DNA of 64,000 nucleotides. Origin: Styela clava. Taxonomy: Eukaryota > Chordata > Ascidiacea > Stolidobranchia > Styelidae. A model generated the notes under the pieces. The model was not told where the DNA came from, ran no database searches, and worked only from the letters and a program-made list of their open reading frames with translations. A program made the translations under genes and the position numbers. Location of the stretch: positions 16,058,001 to 16,122,000 of the forward strand of contig NC_135251.1 of assembly GCF_964204865.1 (NCBI RefSeq). The letters run 5' to 3'. Every line of letters begins with the position of its first letter. Positions within the stretch are counted from its first letter, which is position 1. Below, one piece after another: positions 12,626-26,200 of the stretch.

Positions 12626-15600
12626 ATGTCTACAAATACACGAACAAGGAAAATCAATACAAAGAAGCAGAATGCAGTCGAAAATACTTCATACGAAAAC
12701 GAGGAGGTAAGAATTCGAAGTCCAAGCAAATTTATCTTTAAAGTCAGAGTTTACTATATCTTCTGTATATACATATAAAGTAATGTCACCTTATATAAGT
12801 TTTAAAATGCCATATATGAATATATTCATTAGTTTATTATTATTTTAACAGCATACACTTGTCTCAAATATCTCTTTGAAATTAGGGTATAAAGTCACCT
12901 GTAATTACATTTTGTAGTAGGCTATATATAATTTTAACGCTAACTTTCGTCTTCAATTGCAAAGTGAGGTCTGTTGTTAAAATTAATTTACGTTATGCTT
13001 TTCCCAAGACTGAAAACACATCGATTGGCTGCTATATCAAAGCAAGGCATATAATTGTGTTGATGTCTTTTATTGCGAAGTTCAACTCATATTCGATGAG
13101 AACCAATCTCAGTGTTGCTGTTGTTGCCATGGTGAATCAAACTGACGAAAATACTTCAAATAACACATCTGATGTTTGTCCTGACCATGGAAGTTCAGAA
13201 ATAGATGAAATTGGAGAGGTATTTTGCTTATAATATATCACAAACTTAAAGAAAAAGGCAAAATTATTTTAACGTAAATTGAAATACGATGCTCTGCGCA
13301 TACTTTATTAAACAGATGTTTGTGATTTTTTAATAACGATATGCCGACAAGAACAACATATTTACTGAACGATCCATACGTACTCTTCATTTCCAATAAA
13401 TACGCCAATAACATGGTCAGTTCTGATTTGAAATTGAACTGACAGTTAAAAGTTTGTGTTTTGCCGTTCAAATGCGGTATTTTTCGGTTCATAGACAAAA
13501 AAGGGTGCACTGTCTAATATTATACAAATATATTTTTGCGTATATTCATCAAATATATATCATTAGTTGTATTACTAAAATGTTATGGCTGTATGATTTT
13601 CAGAATGGGTCTTTCAACTGGGATATTGGACAAGAAAGTTTGCTTTTAGGATGCTATTATTACGGATATATAATTTCGAATTTTGTTGGTGGGTATTTGG
13701 CAAAAAGATTTGGAATAAAACTCGTGCTTGGAATCTCGATGTTCTTGTCTTCTATTGTCACAATATTAAGTCCTCCGATTGCTAAAGCCAGTTTCGGACT
13801 GTTTGTGGCTGCGAGAACACTACTTGGAGCGCTGCAGGTTAATTGTTATTCCATTCCGAATCTGAATACCACTGGGACTGAGTGCAAAAAATGTTTTAAA
13901 AGTAAACGTCACCATGCAATAACCAGCTCAATACCTCCAAGAATTTTAATGGCAACAACGAAATCTGACTTACATTTGATAACAAAGAAGCTGTCATTCA
14001 GTGAATACTGGTCTTTTGACATTTTGATTCTTCCAACTCCACCATATCCACTAATAAAATGCAAACTTGTTCTAATTTTAACAATAAAGGGACCAATTTC
14101 GCCATCAGTTCATGCTGCTATTGGCAAATGGATTCCACCGCTGGAACTAACGAAAGCTGTTGCAATAGCTTCTTCTGGAAATTGTATCGGAACACTAGTC
14201 ACACTCCCCGTAGCCGGAATAATAGCAGATCAACTAGGATGGGAAGAAGTTTTTTATATAACTGGTATTTCTTGATTTAAAATGAATTTTGTTCATTTTA
14301 TACTGATATATTTATAAACATTAAATGTTAGTTCGCAAATTTCTGATAATTTCGAAATTGAATAAACAACAGGGTAATGCTCAAATTTTTGGACAGGAAG
14401 ATGAGCTCATCGATTGGTTCACGATCTATATGGACGTGTTCGTGGTTGTCGTGGTCATGTAGAGATTTGCATAAGTTGATTAGCCTAATGAACTAGAAGA
14501 AACATTTTTGTATTAGTTATGTATTATAGTTATATGTCGATTAAAGCCGGCGTTGTGTTCGGAAAAATATAATCTTGTTACAATATAAGATTTAATAAAC
14601 CATTTTATTACAGGCGGTATCGCTTTACCATGCTCATTGCTATTGATTGCTCTCGTTCATGATTCACCATCTGATCATCCAAGAATTTCAGAAGAAGAAA
14701 AATCGTATATTGAAAAGACAACGGGGATATCTCAAGAGGCGCGAGCGAAGAAGTAAATTTTTCATATTTTTATAGGTGTAATTAACTTATTGCAATTTCA
14801 GGAAAATGACCAACCCACTCCATGGAAGTCAATATTTACGTCCATTCCACTTTGGGCCACAACTGTAGGAGTTTTTGCCTGTAATTGGGCAACGCACACG
14901 TACTTGTCGTTACTGCCAACGTACATGTCATCAATACTTCGATTTAATCTTGCCGCTGTGAGTATTGCAAACCATACACTTTTTATCGATTCTAGCTGTT
15001 ATATACTTACATTGTAATATGCATTGCAGAGTGGAACACTGTCTGCCCTTCCTTATTTGTTGCAATTCTTGACCTTGCTGGTAGCTGGATATTTTTGTGA
15101 TATCATTCGTCAACGACGTATCGCAAAAACAGTTACAGTAAGAAAAGTGAATTCATTTTTGTCTCTCGTTATTCCGAGTATATTCATTGTACTAGCCGGC
15201 TACAGTGGTTGCAATGTTGCGGCTGCAGTGAGTTTTTTCAGCATTTCGGTAGCCTTTCTTGCATTTAATGGTATGTATAATAATACAATATAGTTATCTC
15301 ACTTCTTTAAGAATATTTGTTTACTGTTTTGTATATCATAGTGACAAGTCATGAAGCAAATATCATAGATTTAGCACCAAGATATAGTGGAATAACTTGC
15401 GGAGTAATTAATGCAATTGCAAACTTTCCCGGGTTTCTCGCGCCTCAGATGGCTGGTCTCATTCTTCTGAACGGGGTAAGTTCCATAAAATCGTTGTTGT
15501 GGTCGTGGCAACATACTTTAAAATCATGCCTGATCATGTACCGAAGTCCCGTTGCCAGACGCTTTGTGTATATGTTATGTTTCCAAATTATTTCAATCCC

Positions 15601-16051
15601 AGTTTTTTGACGTTAAAATATTTATATAAATTTTATTCAAGCAAACCATCCAGCAATGGCAGTATGTATTTTGGATGTCGGCAGTAGTTGCTACTGTGGG
15701 ATTCATATTTTTTGCTATCTTTGGTTCTGGACAAGTACAACCTTGGGCCCTTCTTTCCGATTGCAATGATACTTCAATTTCCGACATAGTGTCATCTAGC
15801 AAAGGTGATATGAAAAGTTTTTAATTGCTATTTTTAACATAACACGATAATCAAAATCTTGTTTTAAGAGTTGGTGGTTATTACACAGCATAATTATTTA
15901 AATATTAAAACATCTTTTCTATTTTAACGCTTTAACGACTGGTAATAGATAATGAACATTATTGTATTGTTTTACAGTTTATGAACGATCAGAAAATATA
16001 CCTACTTTCAATAAGAAGGAACCCACAGATGTTCTGAATGATAAACTTTGA
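12626..16051 (+). CDS. SLC17-family (sialin/phosphate-type) anion transporter, copy 2, intact
   Basis: Major-facilitator transporter predicted to move organic or inorganic anions across the plasma or a vesicle membrane. Ten coding exons with consistent phases: 12626-12706, 13009-13218, 13604-13837, 14090-14264, 14614-14738, 14802-14957, 15030-15270, 15342-15475, 15642-15804, 15978-16051; 530 aa, normal for the family. Visible features: TM1 RTNLSVAVVAMVN (about residues 57-69), a loop with several NxT/NxS sites, GGYLAKRFGIK, GKWIPPLE, RRIAKTVTVRKVNSF, and DLAPRYSGITCGVINAIANF near residue 420. The sialin/VGLUT acidic pair in TM4 is not acidic here (RTLLGALQ), as I recall for the phosphate-type members. 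The usual PPLERS reads PPLELT. Intron 5 (14739-14801) starts with GC. An AATAAA at about 16193 may be the polyadenylation signal. The substrate cannot be told from sequence. Confidence 0.88.
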
Positions 16052-16651
16052 TTCTCACGTTTTATATCTGGCGCCAGAGGGTATCGATATCCCACAAGAA
16101 ATGCCATGTACTTGATACTCCTTCATCAGATATAAATATAGTCAAATACGATATTTTATGAGTAGGCCTATGAAGGTCTTTGAAAGAGAATACAATAAAT
16201 ATTCCTGTATATACCAGAGAAGGTTCATTGAAAACCGCGAATTTCTAAGATGAAGTGTATGGATAAAAAGTAGGGCTAATTTAGCAGCAGAATTGAAGAG
16301 AAAAAGAGCAGAAAGTTTAGGCAAACAAATTCCTTTATAAACACTATAAAATGTGAGTTGAGTGAAACCACATTTCGTGAATGAAAACCCTTTTAGAAGC
16401 TTGAAGATACTTTCGAACCACTCATAATTATAACTCCACCACAGATTAGAATAAGCCGGTTACGAGCTGTGGCAGGAACACATGCGAAAGTGGGCAGGAA
16501 TATTTTTTGCACGGGGTACCTTTAATTTGTTCAACTATCTACGAACGCCAACTTTCATACTTTCTCGAAATCAAAACACAAAACCTCGATTATAGTGAAA
16601 TTTTTGGCCCCTGGTCCGAAAACCTTGCCCCACTGAGTCTAGAATATCGAG

Positions 16652-17428
16652 CAGTGGTCGGCAAACTTTATATACTTGCGGGCCAAATATATACATTTCC
16701 GGTAGCGTGCGGGCCGCATTTTTTTCGCTTACGAACAATTGCCACAATTGAACTTCCAAATTATTGCGAACTTCCTACTTTCTATTGTTGTGTTAAAAGC
16801 CTGCCACAATGAGACATGGATGTGGCCTTTTTAATATATTATCAATCAATGCATTGTTTTTATATACCGGCATTTACTTATTATCAATGTTGAGGATGAT
16901 GTTGTTTCCGTGTCAGGGTCAAAGCGTTAAAATCAAATGGCAACTTCATTGCCCATCGGTACGTCGCCCTAATGACGATCTGACAAGCGAGTTCGAAATT
17001 TATTCTTAATGTAATGCATTTTAGATAAAGCTGCTCACAGGAATATGTGCTTTCGAACGTGCACATTATACGTTTGGTACTAACGCACATATGAGCAGTG
17101 GGGCAGCCCCGGGTCAAATTAAATTTCGTATTTGCAATGACACGTTTCTTAATGAAGTTCAACATGTCCCATAATAGCTGCGATCTGAACCTGATTTAAA
17201 AAGCGCAAAAAACAAAAATATTTTCTCGTCCAAGCACTTTGGAATGTTCGACCTTCGTCGCTAACCGTTTCCCAAACATTTTTAAATTTAAAAATGAACG
17301 TGACTTTTAATTACAACCAACGACGTTCGTCAAGTAAATGATATAGAACTGACGCTACTGATTACAAAACAAGCGCCGTACAGCAGCGGGCCGCTTTTGG
17401 CCCGCGGGCCGCAGTTTGCCAACCCCTG
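16652..17428. mobile_element. Degenerate hAT (Charlie-like) element
   Basis: The left end CAGTGGTCGGCAAACT and right end AGTTTGCCAACCCCTG are inverted repeats typical of hAT elements. The sub-terminal regions carry GGGCCGC-rich stretches. The expected 8-bp target duplications (16644-16651, 17429-17436) match only partly, so the insertion is old. No transposase is visible. The same left end recurs alone at 50081. Confidence 0.75.
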
Positions 17429-17589
17429 CTCTAAAGCATGACTGGATATATGACGATATCAGTAGAGTAACGTTACCTATACCATGCTATATTTTACCGA
17501 CGACTGACAGCTGTATTAAACAACATCTGTATTTGGTAACTTGAACTTACATACCATTACCAGCCATCTCTCTAAACTTTGCATCATCA

Positions 17590-17785
17590 TAGGATTTATA
17601 TATTTATTCCGGGGGGGGAGCAGATAAGACGGCATAATCCTATGGCGAACCATTCCATGTCGGGCACGGATGCTCATGTTGGGCACGGGATCGAACTAGC
17701 GAACCCTCGCAGGGTAATCAGAGGTGCGATGGCATGCGTATTCCTAACGATTAGCACGATGCGTCACACCGCCGAGCACCATAAT
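17590..17785 (-). repeat. tRNA-derived SINE, copy 1 (diverged)
   Basis: On the minus strand the tRNA-like head lies at the right end, with a box-B-like GTTCGATCCCGTGCC near 17683-17697. The left end has the family tail, TTATATATTTATTCCGGGGGGG. It is homologous to the better-preserved copy at 36383-36727. Confidence 0.7.
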
Positions 17786-20700
17786 CCTAAATACCTTCTA
17801 ACAGACAAATGACATGGGACATAATCATGTTAACCGTAACCAAGTAGCCTACATTAATCACAAGTCAGGATTATGGTTGCTGTGCATTTCAATACCTACT
17901 AACCATCGAATGCTAGGGCATGTGCTAAATGCGCTGAACAAACAAGGTCAGCTTCTCTTCGACTGAGATCGACAGAAATCTTGATAATGCCTTGCAATCA
18001 ACTGGTCGATGATAAATTCTTACTCAAAAAAGAATCACTATTACAAGCCTTTATCAATTAAATAATCCTATTCTGACAATTATCGAATCATGCTTTACAA
18101 ATGTTCAGAAAAAACGACGAAAGTCTATTTCGTAGGTTCACTCAATGACATGTCTAATTTAGAATATTAAATGAATAAGTTCAAAAACACCGACAAACGA
18201 AAGTACGGGTTGTTCCCACTTCATCAAAATATGGGAGAGCAAACAATAGCGGTACTAGCACCTTTACGTTAGAATTAGATTATTCTCATCAGTTGTGATC
18301 CTACCACTGGCGGAGACGAAGGCGAAGTTGACCCGTCCGCCAGAGCAATATACTGTTTCAATAATTTAATCGTATTTGTCGGTTGATACCACCTATAATA
18401 ATTCATAATTTGTCAAGTACAGTGAATTGATACAATTCGCAGAGTACATTGCCAAAATTACCACCGAATTACCGAAAACACTGAGATTAAAGCAATTCCA
18501 TTTTGCGCATATAAATACAATGGCGAAAGAAGTCTTAACTGACCAGTAATTACGTTAGTGGTTGTGTAATGGCATCAATATGAGCGAATTTTAAGTAAAA
18601 CTTGTTCAAGACATATTCATTACGGTTTGGAAAATAACCAAACATATCCAAATTCATTGTTCGTCGCGCAAAAAATTAAATTGGTCTATTCAATTTGAGA
18701 GCTCAATAGCAAACCTGTATTTCTTACGAAAAAATGTACTTTATTAGGTTTTATCTTTTGAGCCTACGTGTCATATCCGGTACAGTATTCCTCCTTTCTC
18801 GAACATAAAACAGTCGCTTCGTGAATACTGATTTAATACAATTTTCTCGGGAAGTTGTCAAGTTTGCTTAAAATCTTTTGCGATCGACCATTTCAGACGT
18901 GGCGACGTGTTAACCACCCCTGCTATATATCAGAGATGAGCGGAGTTAGAATTTTCAGACTCCTAATCCGTCCTGATCCGAAATCAAAATTCGAATTCCT
19001 AGTCCGACTCCGAATAGAGGAAACTATGACTCTTGTTTCGCTTCTGTTGACAAATATAATTTCTACATATTTTAGTGTTCACTACAGCAGCAACATCAAA
19101 ACGTGCTGCTTTGGTAATGCACAACAAATTCATGGCACATACAGGCATGTGAATCATTCGCTACAACCCGACAACCGCACCAAAACACCAAAACTCTGGT
19201 ATAAATTACAATACACCCTGTTCAGGCTTGTAGAGCAGTGGTAAATTCTCTCTCTCATACTAACGAGGCACGATTATGTTTTAATATTTATGTACAGATA
19301 ATTTAAGTCCGTTTCAATTATACCTGTATGTACCATGTACAGTGCCATACTTCTATCGGTCATATTATAGATTTAGTTGGGACTCCTGATTGACTCAACC
19401 GAGAATATTCCCACTCCTGATCCGATCCTGTTTGTTGAAAACCTTGCCGTTATCCTGTTTTTTGGAGTCCTGAATTGTTTGTGCTCAACACTACTGTATA
19501 TGAAGATACGGTACTTATATAAAGCCGAATTAAAATATAACTTAACTTATGGTACCTTCTTAATACAGAGATAGGGCAGTATGGTAATGGAAGAATATTA
19601 CGTTTCGCCATGACTGCATAAAACTGTTCCTTTGTCAAGCCTCTCTTTGATTGCTCGGTGATAAATGTCACTGATTGGAATACGAATTTGAGAGGGCTAT
19701 ACAAAGGAAATATAACACCACACGACAATGAATTCTTGCAGGAATCGAAAACAGTTTGCTTTGCGCTTCAACTTATTAATATTAAAGTTGTATGGCGGTC
19801 CACGCGTTTGACACTTTTCATTGAAGTATTGAAATAAGCGTATATGTCATCTCAGTCATGCTAAAATCTGAGTGAAACAGATAGTGTCGTGAACAGTGTT
19901 TAATTGATTGGGCCAATTTTTTCTGTTGGATTCAGGATTTTAGTTCTGATTTTTATCCTGAAAAAGTAAAATTACGTAAAACTGTATAGCAAGATACTGA
20001 AAATATACTCAATGTAAGAAATTTTAAATGTACGAAGTTGAAATTTTTGTACAAACTAATGGCAGTTTCAAATGATACGCAGTTTAACATGATATACTGA
20101 AGTCAACAATTTTGTTCCTTTTTCATTGATTAGCATTTGTTGAGGTAAATAAACACAAAAACAACCACAAACATCAACAGAATATAAACCTTCAATATAT
20201 AATAAAAGAATACGTACGGGTTTTATTACGATGTATGACTTAGGTATGTATTTGAGGTCTTGCGTAAACATTCATTAGTATTTTGAAAAATACAAATCCC
20301 CCAAATTAAACTCTGGTGCGCCTCGTGTGGAACTTATTACGAAAATCAATGCGAAATGACACCAACAAAGCACTGAAGAAAAGATAGCAGATTCTCAATT
20401 TAAAATTTTGTGACGCATGAACTTTGGATAGAAGCTCATCGCTGGCGTCTAACGCAATTTTCATTGGGATGTTTTTACCCCGGTATTTTGATTCAATTCC
20501 GTGGCGATTCGAGCTCCAGATTGACAGAGATATTGAATTTTAATTAGAGTGAAAAAATTGACACCGACTCGGGAATAACGAAACGACCAAAACTTACTCT
20601 TCTATTTTGTCTCAATTTAAACTTTGACTGCAACTCGAGACATTTAAAAATCTGAAATCACGACACAAAGGAGTTCAACATTTTGACTCCGGCAAATGCT

Positions 20701-23262
20701 ACCGGGGAATTGAAAAATACGACTACCGGCGAAACAATGCCAATCACAGATTGAAACTAAAAATGTAATGTCCATTTAGCTACATAGATGAAGAAAAATG
20801 TTTCTTCTGCTATAAACAATATTGATGTAATTTCCCAATCAAATGGTACCTACCACATAAATAAAAATATCATGCCAATTTTTACCAATAACTACAGTTA
20901 TATTGAATTCAATAACTAAAGTAGCTGTTTTCCTCAACGTATTGACATGAATGTCGACAGCTTCATGCCGCACGTCAATAGGTATTTACTAACGCGTAAT
21001 TCACCGTCATAATTGATTATTGCGCCACAGGAGTCTGTATTGGACTCGAAGTGGACCTATGGATCGTTTTGTTATCATTTGGTGTTGTTAGAATTCGTTT
21101 TCTTGTTGCTTTTAAAAATCGTTTTCCTCATTACCTACTCGACCAATTGCTTTGACATTTTCAGTGGTCAAAGATTGTACTTCTCGATTGAAGGCTATAA
21201 CTTTCATTTATTTCAACAATTTCTGTGGGCTCTGTGGAATTCGTTATTTTTTTAGTTAGGTCATCAAAATTTAAAATTACTTCGTTTTGGCTTTCATGTT
21301 GATATATTTGATCATCGCTCAGTCTGTTCTTTCCAAATAATGTTTGTAATTCAAGTCCTCTCAACTCCTGAAACCGTTCCCTCGCAAAAAAAAGAATGAG
21401 TGATCAAAAAGAAGTTGCAAATTGCAATGGAACGCTGCCACCCTAATAGTAATGTGAATAACCCTTGCACACTTGTCAAAAGTTGACGATTGAAAAGAGA
21501 TTGATTCAAATCAAGTAAGTACTTCCATCCCTCTGCTGTTAGCATTTCAGTGGCTCTAATCTATAGACTTGAATGAGTGCTTCGTGCTAATTCTTCGAAA
21601 ATTTCAATATGAATAATGATAAAATCGAAGCAAAAGTCACAATTACCTGAATGAAAAGGTTTCTGTATCACGTCTATAGAAATGAAATTATTTTTTTATT
21701 GAACACATTTATTAATTTACCAAAAAGGAATAGATTGAGAGGAAGGTGAAACAAGATGGATAAAAACAAACTGAGGGATCGTAAATGCAAGTTACATCAT
21801 AGATTACCATCACTGTCAGATGGAACATATGACTATTCTGTAATTTGTTCATGTGAGGATCACCAAATGTTACATAAACATTTCATTTTTACTCAGGTTG
21901 AAATGGTAAAAATTTCCAGTCGATTCGTACGTAGTGCATAAGTCCCAGACTCCTCTCTTGCAACGAATATTCTAAAGAATATCTTGTGAACTACAACGAA
22001 GTTCGCAATAACTCGATATCACCATCAAATATATCGTTGGCCTTGGTCGTTTCATGGGGGTGAGCAAGATCCAGACTACTTACAACTACAACTTGTAAGC
22101 TTTTGCTTTCACGGTTGCTTATTCCTATATCTATAAATCTTACTAAAGCTCGGGGAGTGCAACTAAAAGCGTCCAATATCAGCTGTAAGAATATAAGATC
22201 ACTACTTTTCAATGGCGCGATTTTCAAATGGTCCATACTCAACACAAGATATTTCGCTGTGTAGTCGGCGACCAGTGATCATGTCAACGAGGGAGTATCG
22301 AAATAATCATTCTGTGAAAATATTTGACAGTCGTTTGAAGAACGATAGCCTAAAAAGATATAAAGAATGTCATGGCCACGAAACATCCTATCTTCGTTTC
22401 TCTGATGTGGGAGTCAAAGTTTTATATAAACACAGACAAGAATGGGCATATGAAAAAGCACTTAATTTTATCGAGACGCATCTTTGGCGCATAGTCGGTA
22501 AAAATAATTTTCAATTGGCACAGGACATGACCTGAATTAACCCTCCATATAATCACAATATACCGCAATGGCGATCTTCCATTATTTTCATCGAAAATAA
22601 CTTTAAATTGTTCGCCTACGAATATCGATTATATATTTATCCTAATTGCAATCATACAAATAAATATTCGCGCTCGATACAGAAGGCGTTGTTTTACTAA
22701 AATATTCTGGATCAGTCAGAGCTAGCTTCAGATAAACGTAAATTAATGTTTCAAGTGTAAAGGAGGTGATAATCAAGATTAGAAATTTACTGTTGAACTA
22801 TTTTCCTCAATGTCTACCCAAATGAAATTAATCAGTATGTAGGCTTGTATGTATGAATATTTCGGAAAACTTAGAATGGTTTCGACTACTCGAGGTTTAA
22901 CAAAGGCATAAATTCAGTAGACGATAATTTGCAAGAGAATTTAAACTAATGTACACACTTTCCAAATTTCAGATTTGGATTCTAAGCAACGAAATGTCTT
23001 TTTGTGATGAATACATGAATATGATGCCTAAAATAGTTCCGAATAATTCCAGAATTTTAGTCTTTTTGTCGAAGTAAAATCATGGTCCCTAAAACATTCT
23101 GAATCGACCCTGGCGCTACTTGTTGATTAATTGTCAAGTTAAACAGATATATGTATGGTTGATTGATATTTAAATATATTTTACTATAGTCTTCAATTAT
23201 CGGAAAGATATAAAAATAAAATATTTATATAAATTAATCATTAAACCCTAGTTAAAATCGCG
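17786..23262. other. Gene-poor stretch upstream of the Wnt gene
   Basis: No conserved coding exon was recognised. At 18930-19430 repeated phrases such as GACTCC, CTGATCCG and CCTAATCCGTCCTGATCCG suggest an old transposon relic, but I could not pair its ends. A 107-codon ATG-initiated frame lies at 22212-22535. At 21170-21270 there is a short match to the Tigger-like element at 42535-42944 (AATTTCTGTGGG..TCTGTGGAATTCGTT). Confidence 0.5.
22212..22535 (+). CDS. Hypothetical 107-aa open frame, unrecognised
   Basis: A single-exon frame from ATG to TGA, 107 codons. The product would be rich in basic and aromatic residues (for example HRQEWAYEKALNFIETHLWR near the C terminus), with no signal peptide, membrane segment or known motif. 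In AT-rich intergenic DNA an open frame of this length can arise by chance. It lies about 0.7 kb upstream of the Wnt start and could also be an exon of an unknown transcript. Confidence 0.2.
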   Translation: MARFSNGPYSTQDISLCSRRPVIMSTREYRNNHSVKIFDSRLKNDSLKRYKECHGHETSYLRFSDVGVKVLYKHRQEWAYEKALNFIETHLWRIVGKNNFQLAQDMT

Positions 23263-26200
23263 ATGTTAAAAAACTATACGTTCGAAGTTCTACTTTGCCA
23301 ATGTACGCTTTTCGTTGCATGTATTGCATCAACTGCTTCATCGGAACGCGGATGGATGTAAGTAATATTCGAATTTCTACTAGGGAATTTTGTTAATTTG
23401 AATATATATAATAAATATAAATAATTTTAGTGGGTATCGAACTTCGCATGCATACAGTATTTCCAAAAGTATTATGAGAATAGAATATTTTAAAATTTGT
23501 CACATGTCAGTCAGTAAATTATCCTATAGCGCTAATACAAAAATATGAATACATTTCACTTCCCCAGCAGTATCATGCGTTTTTGACCGGTACGAGTTGC
23601 TAAAAAGGCTATTATTTGTCAAGCATGGTGAAAATTTGTCAGATTTAAATATGTACTCTATCTCAGTTCGAAATTGTGACTTTAATAATCTCGTCCACTA
23701 AAATTAACAGTCGTCTATACCAATCACAGTGACCGAAATTCTTCAATGTGCCAGCGAAACACAGAATTACCGGGTACAATTACAATATTTTTATGGATAT
23801 AAATGATTTAAAATGTTTAAATATAGTAATCGCATTCACAAATGAAATCAAAATATGCAATCACTGCGCTCATACTACTCAATTCAAAATTGGTAGAATT
23901 TGGACCGGAGTCAGATTCCCGTTGAAATTGAGAAAGTATACAATTTAAGAATAATAACACAAGCTACTAACCCCTGAAAATAGAGAATAATGATAATTAA
24001 TCAATTCGGTTATTCAAACCTCTGGGTCTAATTCAGAGTTTCAGTAGAATATTTTTGTTTCGGGTACTGTTGGGTACTTTCAATATTTAGCCAAACTGAA
24101 AATGCTTCACTAATACAGCCCTGGCAACCATCGCCTTAATTGTCAACTTCAACGTTTTACGCTTCAACGTTTTACGTATTGTTATATATTTGCAGGATGG
24201 TAGGTGGAACCACCAACTTCCCCACCAGTGACATGATACGATTATCATCCGATATGCCAACGAAAGTAACTTATTTGCAACCCGTAGGTAGCAAGAGCAC
24301 GACGGGTAAAAATTATCGAGCTATAAGTAGTGAAATGGCAACGTTAAGAGCGATGGAAACACACGGACTTGTGTCCATAGGACCTGATGCAATGACGCAG
24401 GAAGAGGCCAGAAGGTTGCGGCGGAAGTCAAAAAGAAAAACTCAGGCTTGGTGTATGTCTTTACCTGGCTTAGTTTCGAAACAGCGAAAAATGTGCCTAG
24501 AAAATCCTGATTTGGTTGCCGCAGCAATGCAAGGAACAGATTTGGCTGTAAGGGAATGTGAGCGTCAGTTTAAATATGACAGATGGAATTGTACCTTAAT
24601 TTTAACAAACATGAGTGATCGAAGGCGAGAAAAATATGCAACAGAATCTAGTGATCAATCAGATGAATCTTCAGGAGAAGTACTAACTCCTGGGCTTAAA
24701 AATGGTTAGTCTTATTCTGACTTACAAATTTGTGAAGTGGGCGAGCAAACATGTGCCAATATTATTATTATTTGTTCATCCTTTCAAGTACGTATAGGTC
24801 GACGTTATGTATAGTTTATTTATTTTTTGTGTTTGTGCTTATTCTGATCATAAACTGAACACGTTCTTATATTTCAGCAACAAGAGAAGGGTCGTTTATT
24901 CATGCGATTATGAGTGCTGGCATTGCACATGCAGTTACAGTTGCCTGTAGGAGAGGAGAATTGGCGGGCTGCCACTGTGACAAAAGTGTTTCTAAACTCA
25001 ACGTAGCTATGGAAATTTTGAGAGAAATGATTGCATGGGACGAAACAAATTCCAGCGACCAGAACCAGAAAGTGGCGAAGGCGGCTTTGGAAGCAATTAG
25101 AAAAAGAAGGCTTTATGGAGGTATAAATGTCGAATGTATGCTAACACAAATTAATATAACTTGACAGATAAATTAGAAATAAATAAATTGACAGAATAAT
25201 TTGGCAGGAATCGTGATAAATGTACAATAAGAGCGAAGCTATTTTATATGTTGAAATTGATTGATGAACTCACTCAAATTTTCACATCGTTTTAAATACC
25301 GAATCCACGTCATGATCAAATAGAAATCCTTAATCTCTTGATTGGCTCACTTGAGTTTGTCTATTTGAGCTGGCATTAATCGTCTGTCCCGTTGTAAAAT
25401 CGATCCATTTTTTTTAAATCAATGGCTCTCCTATAGACAAAAACTATATATACACTTAGCCGGTTTTGTCGCCAGTAAAGTTCAAGCTTCATTTAAAATT
25501 AATATAAAAATTCCACTAAATATTAAAACCGTAGTGCAATAATTTGCTTACTTGAAAGTCACGAACGACCAGTAATGTAACGCTCCAATATACATATAGA
25601 TTTCTTCGAGTTTGTAATGCGGATATTTTGATTTAAGTTTTTATGTTCGATATTATTATTTTTCAGATGCAGCTGGTCATTTTTTAAGGAACAGAACGAC
25701 CACCCGAAAATTAGTAAGAGTGAACACAAATTCTCCGATATCATGGGAACAAGAAGTAGAAAAAGTAATAAAAGAACTAGAATTCGTATTCTTTATCATA
25801 GCTTTACCTATTCTCGACATTATCGACGTCTTAAAAGTTTATTTTTTGCGTTTTGAGATTCTCGGTTGATACCAAATTATAATGTATCGTGCTAGCAATT
25901 AACTAACACACTAACTCACAAATTTGTATGAATCTAGATAAGCTGGGGAGGGTGCAGTGATGACGTGAAGTACGGTGTTCGATTCAGCAGACGGTTTTTA
26001 GAAGCACCATATAAGGGCATCTCATATAAAAAACGAACGCCGAGAGACGACGTAAAACTGCACAATGGAGAAGTCGGGCGAAGGGTAGGTTGTTCATGTA
26101 TAAATAATGAAACCATGATGTATGTAAAACAGAAAAATGAATTGAAAACTGAAACACTACGTATATCAAAATTAAAAGGTAATTTATCAAAGGTAAAAAT

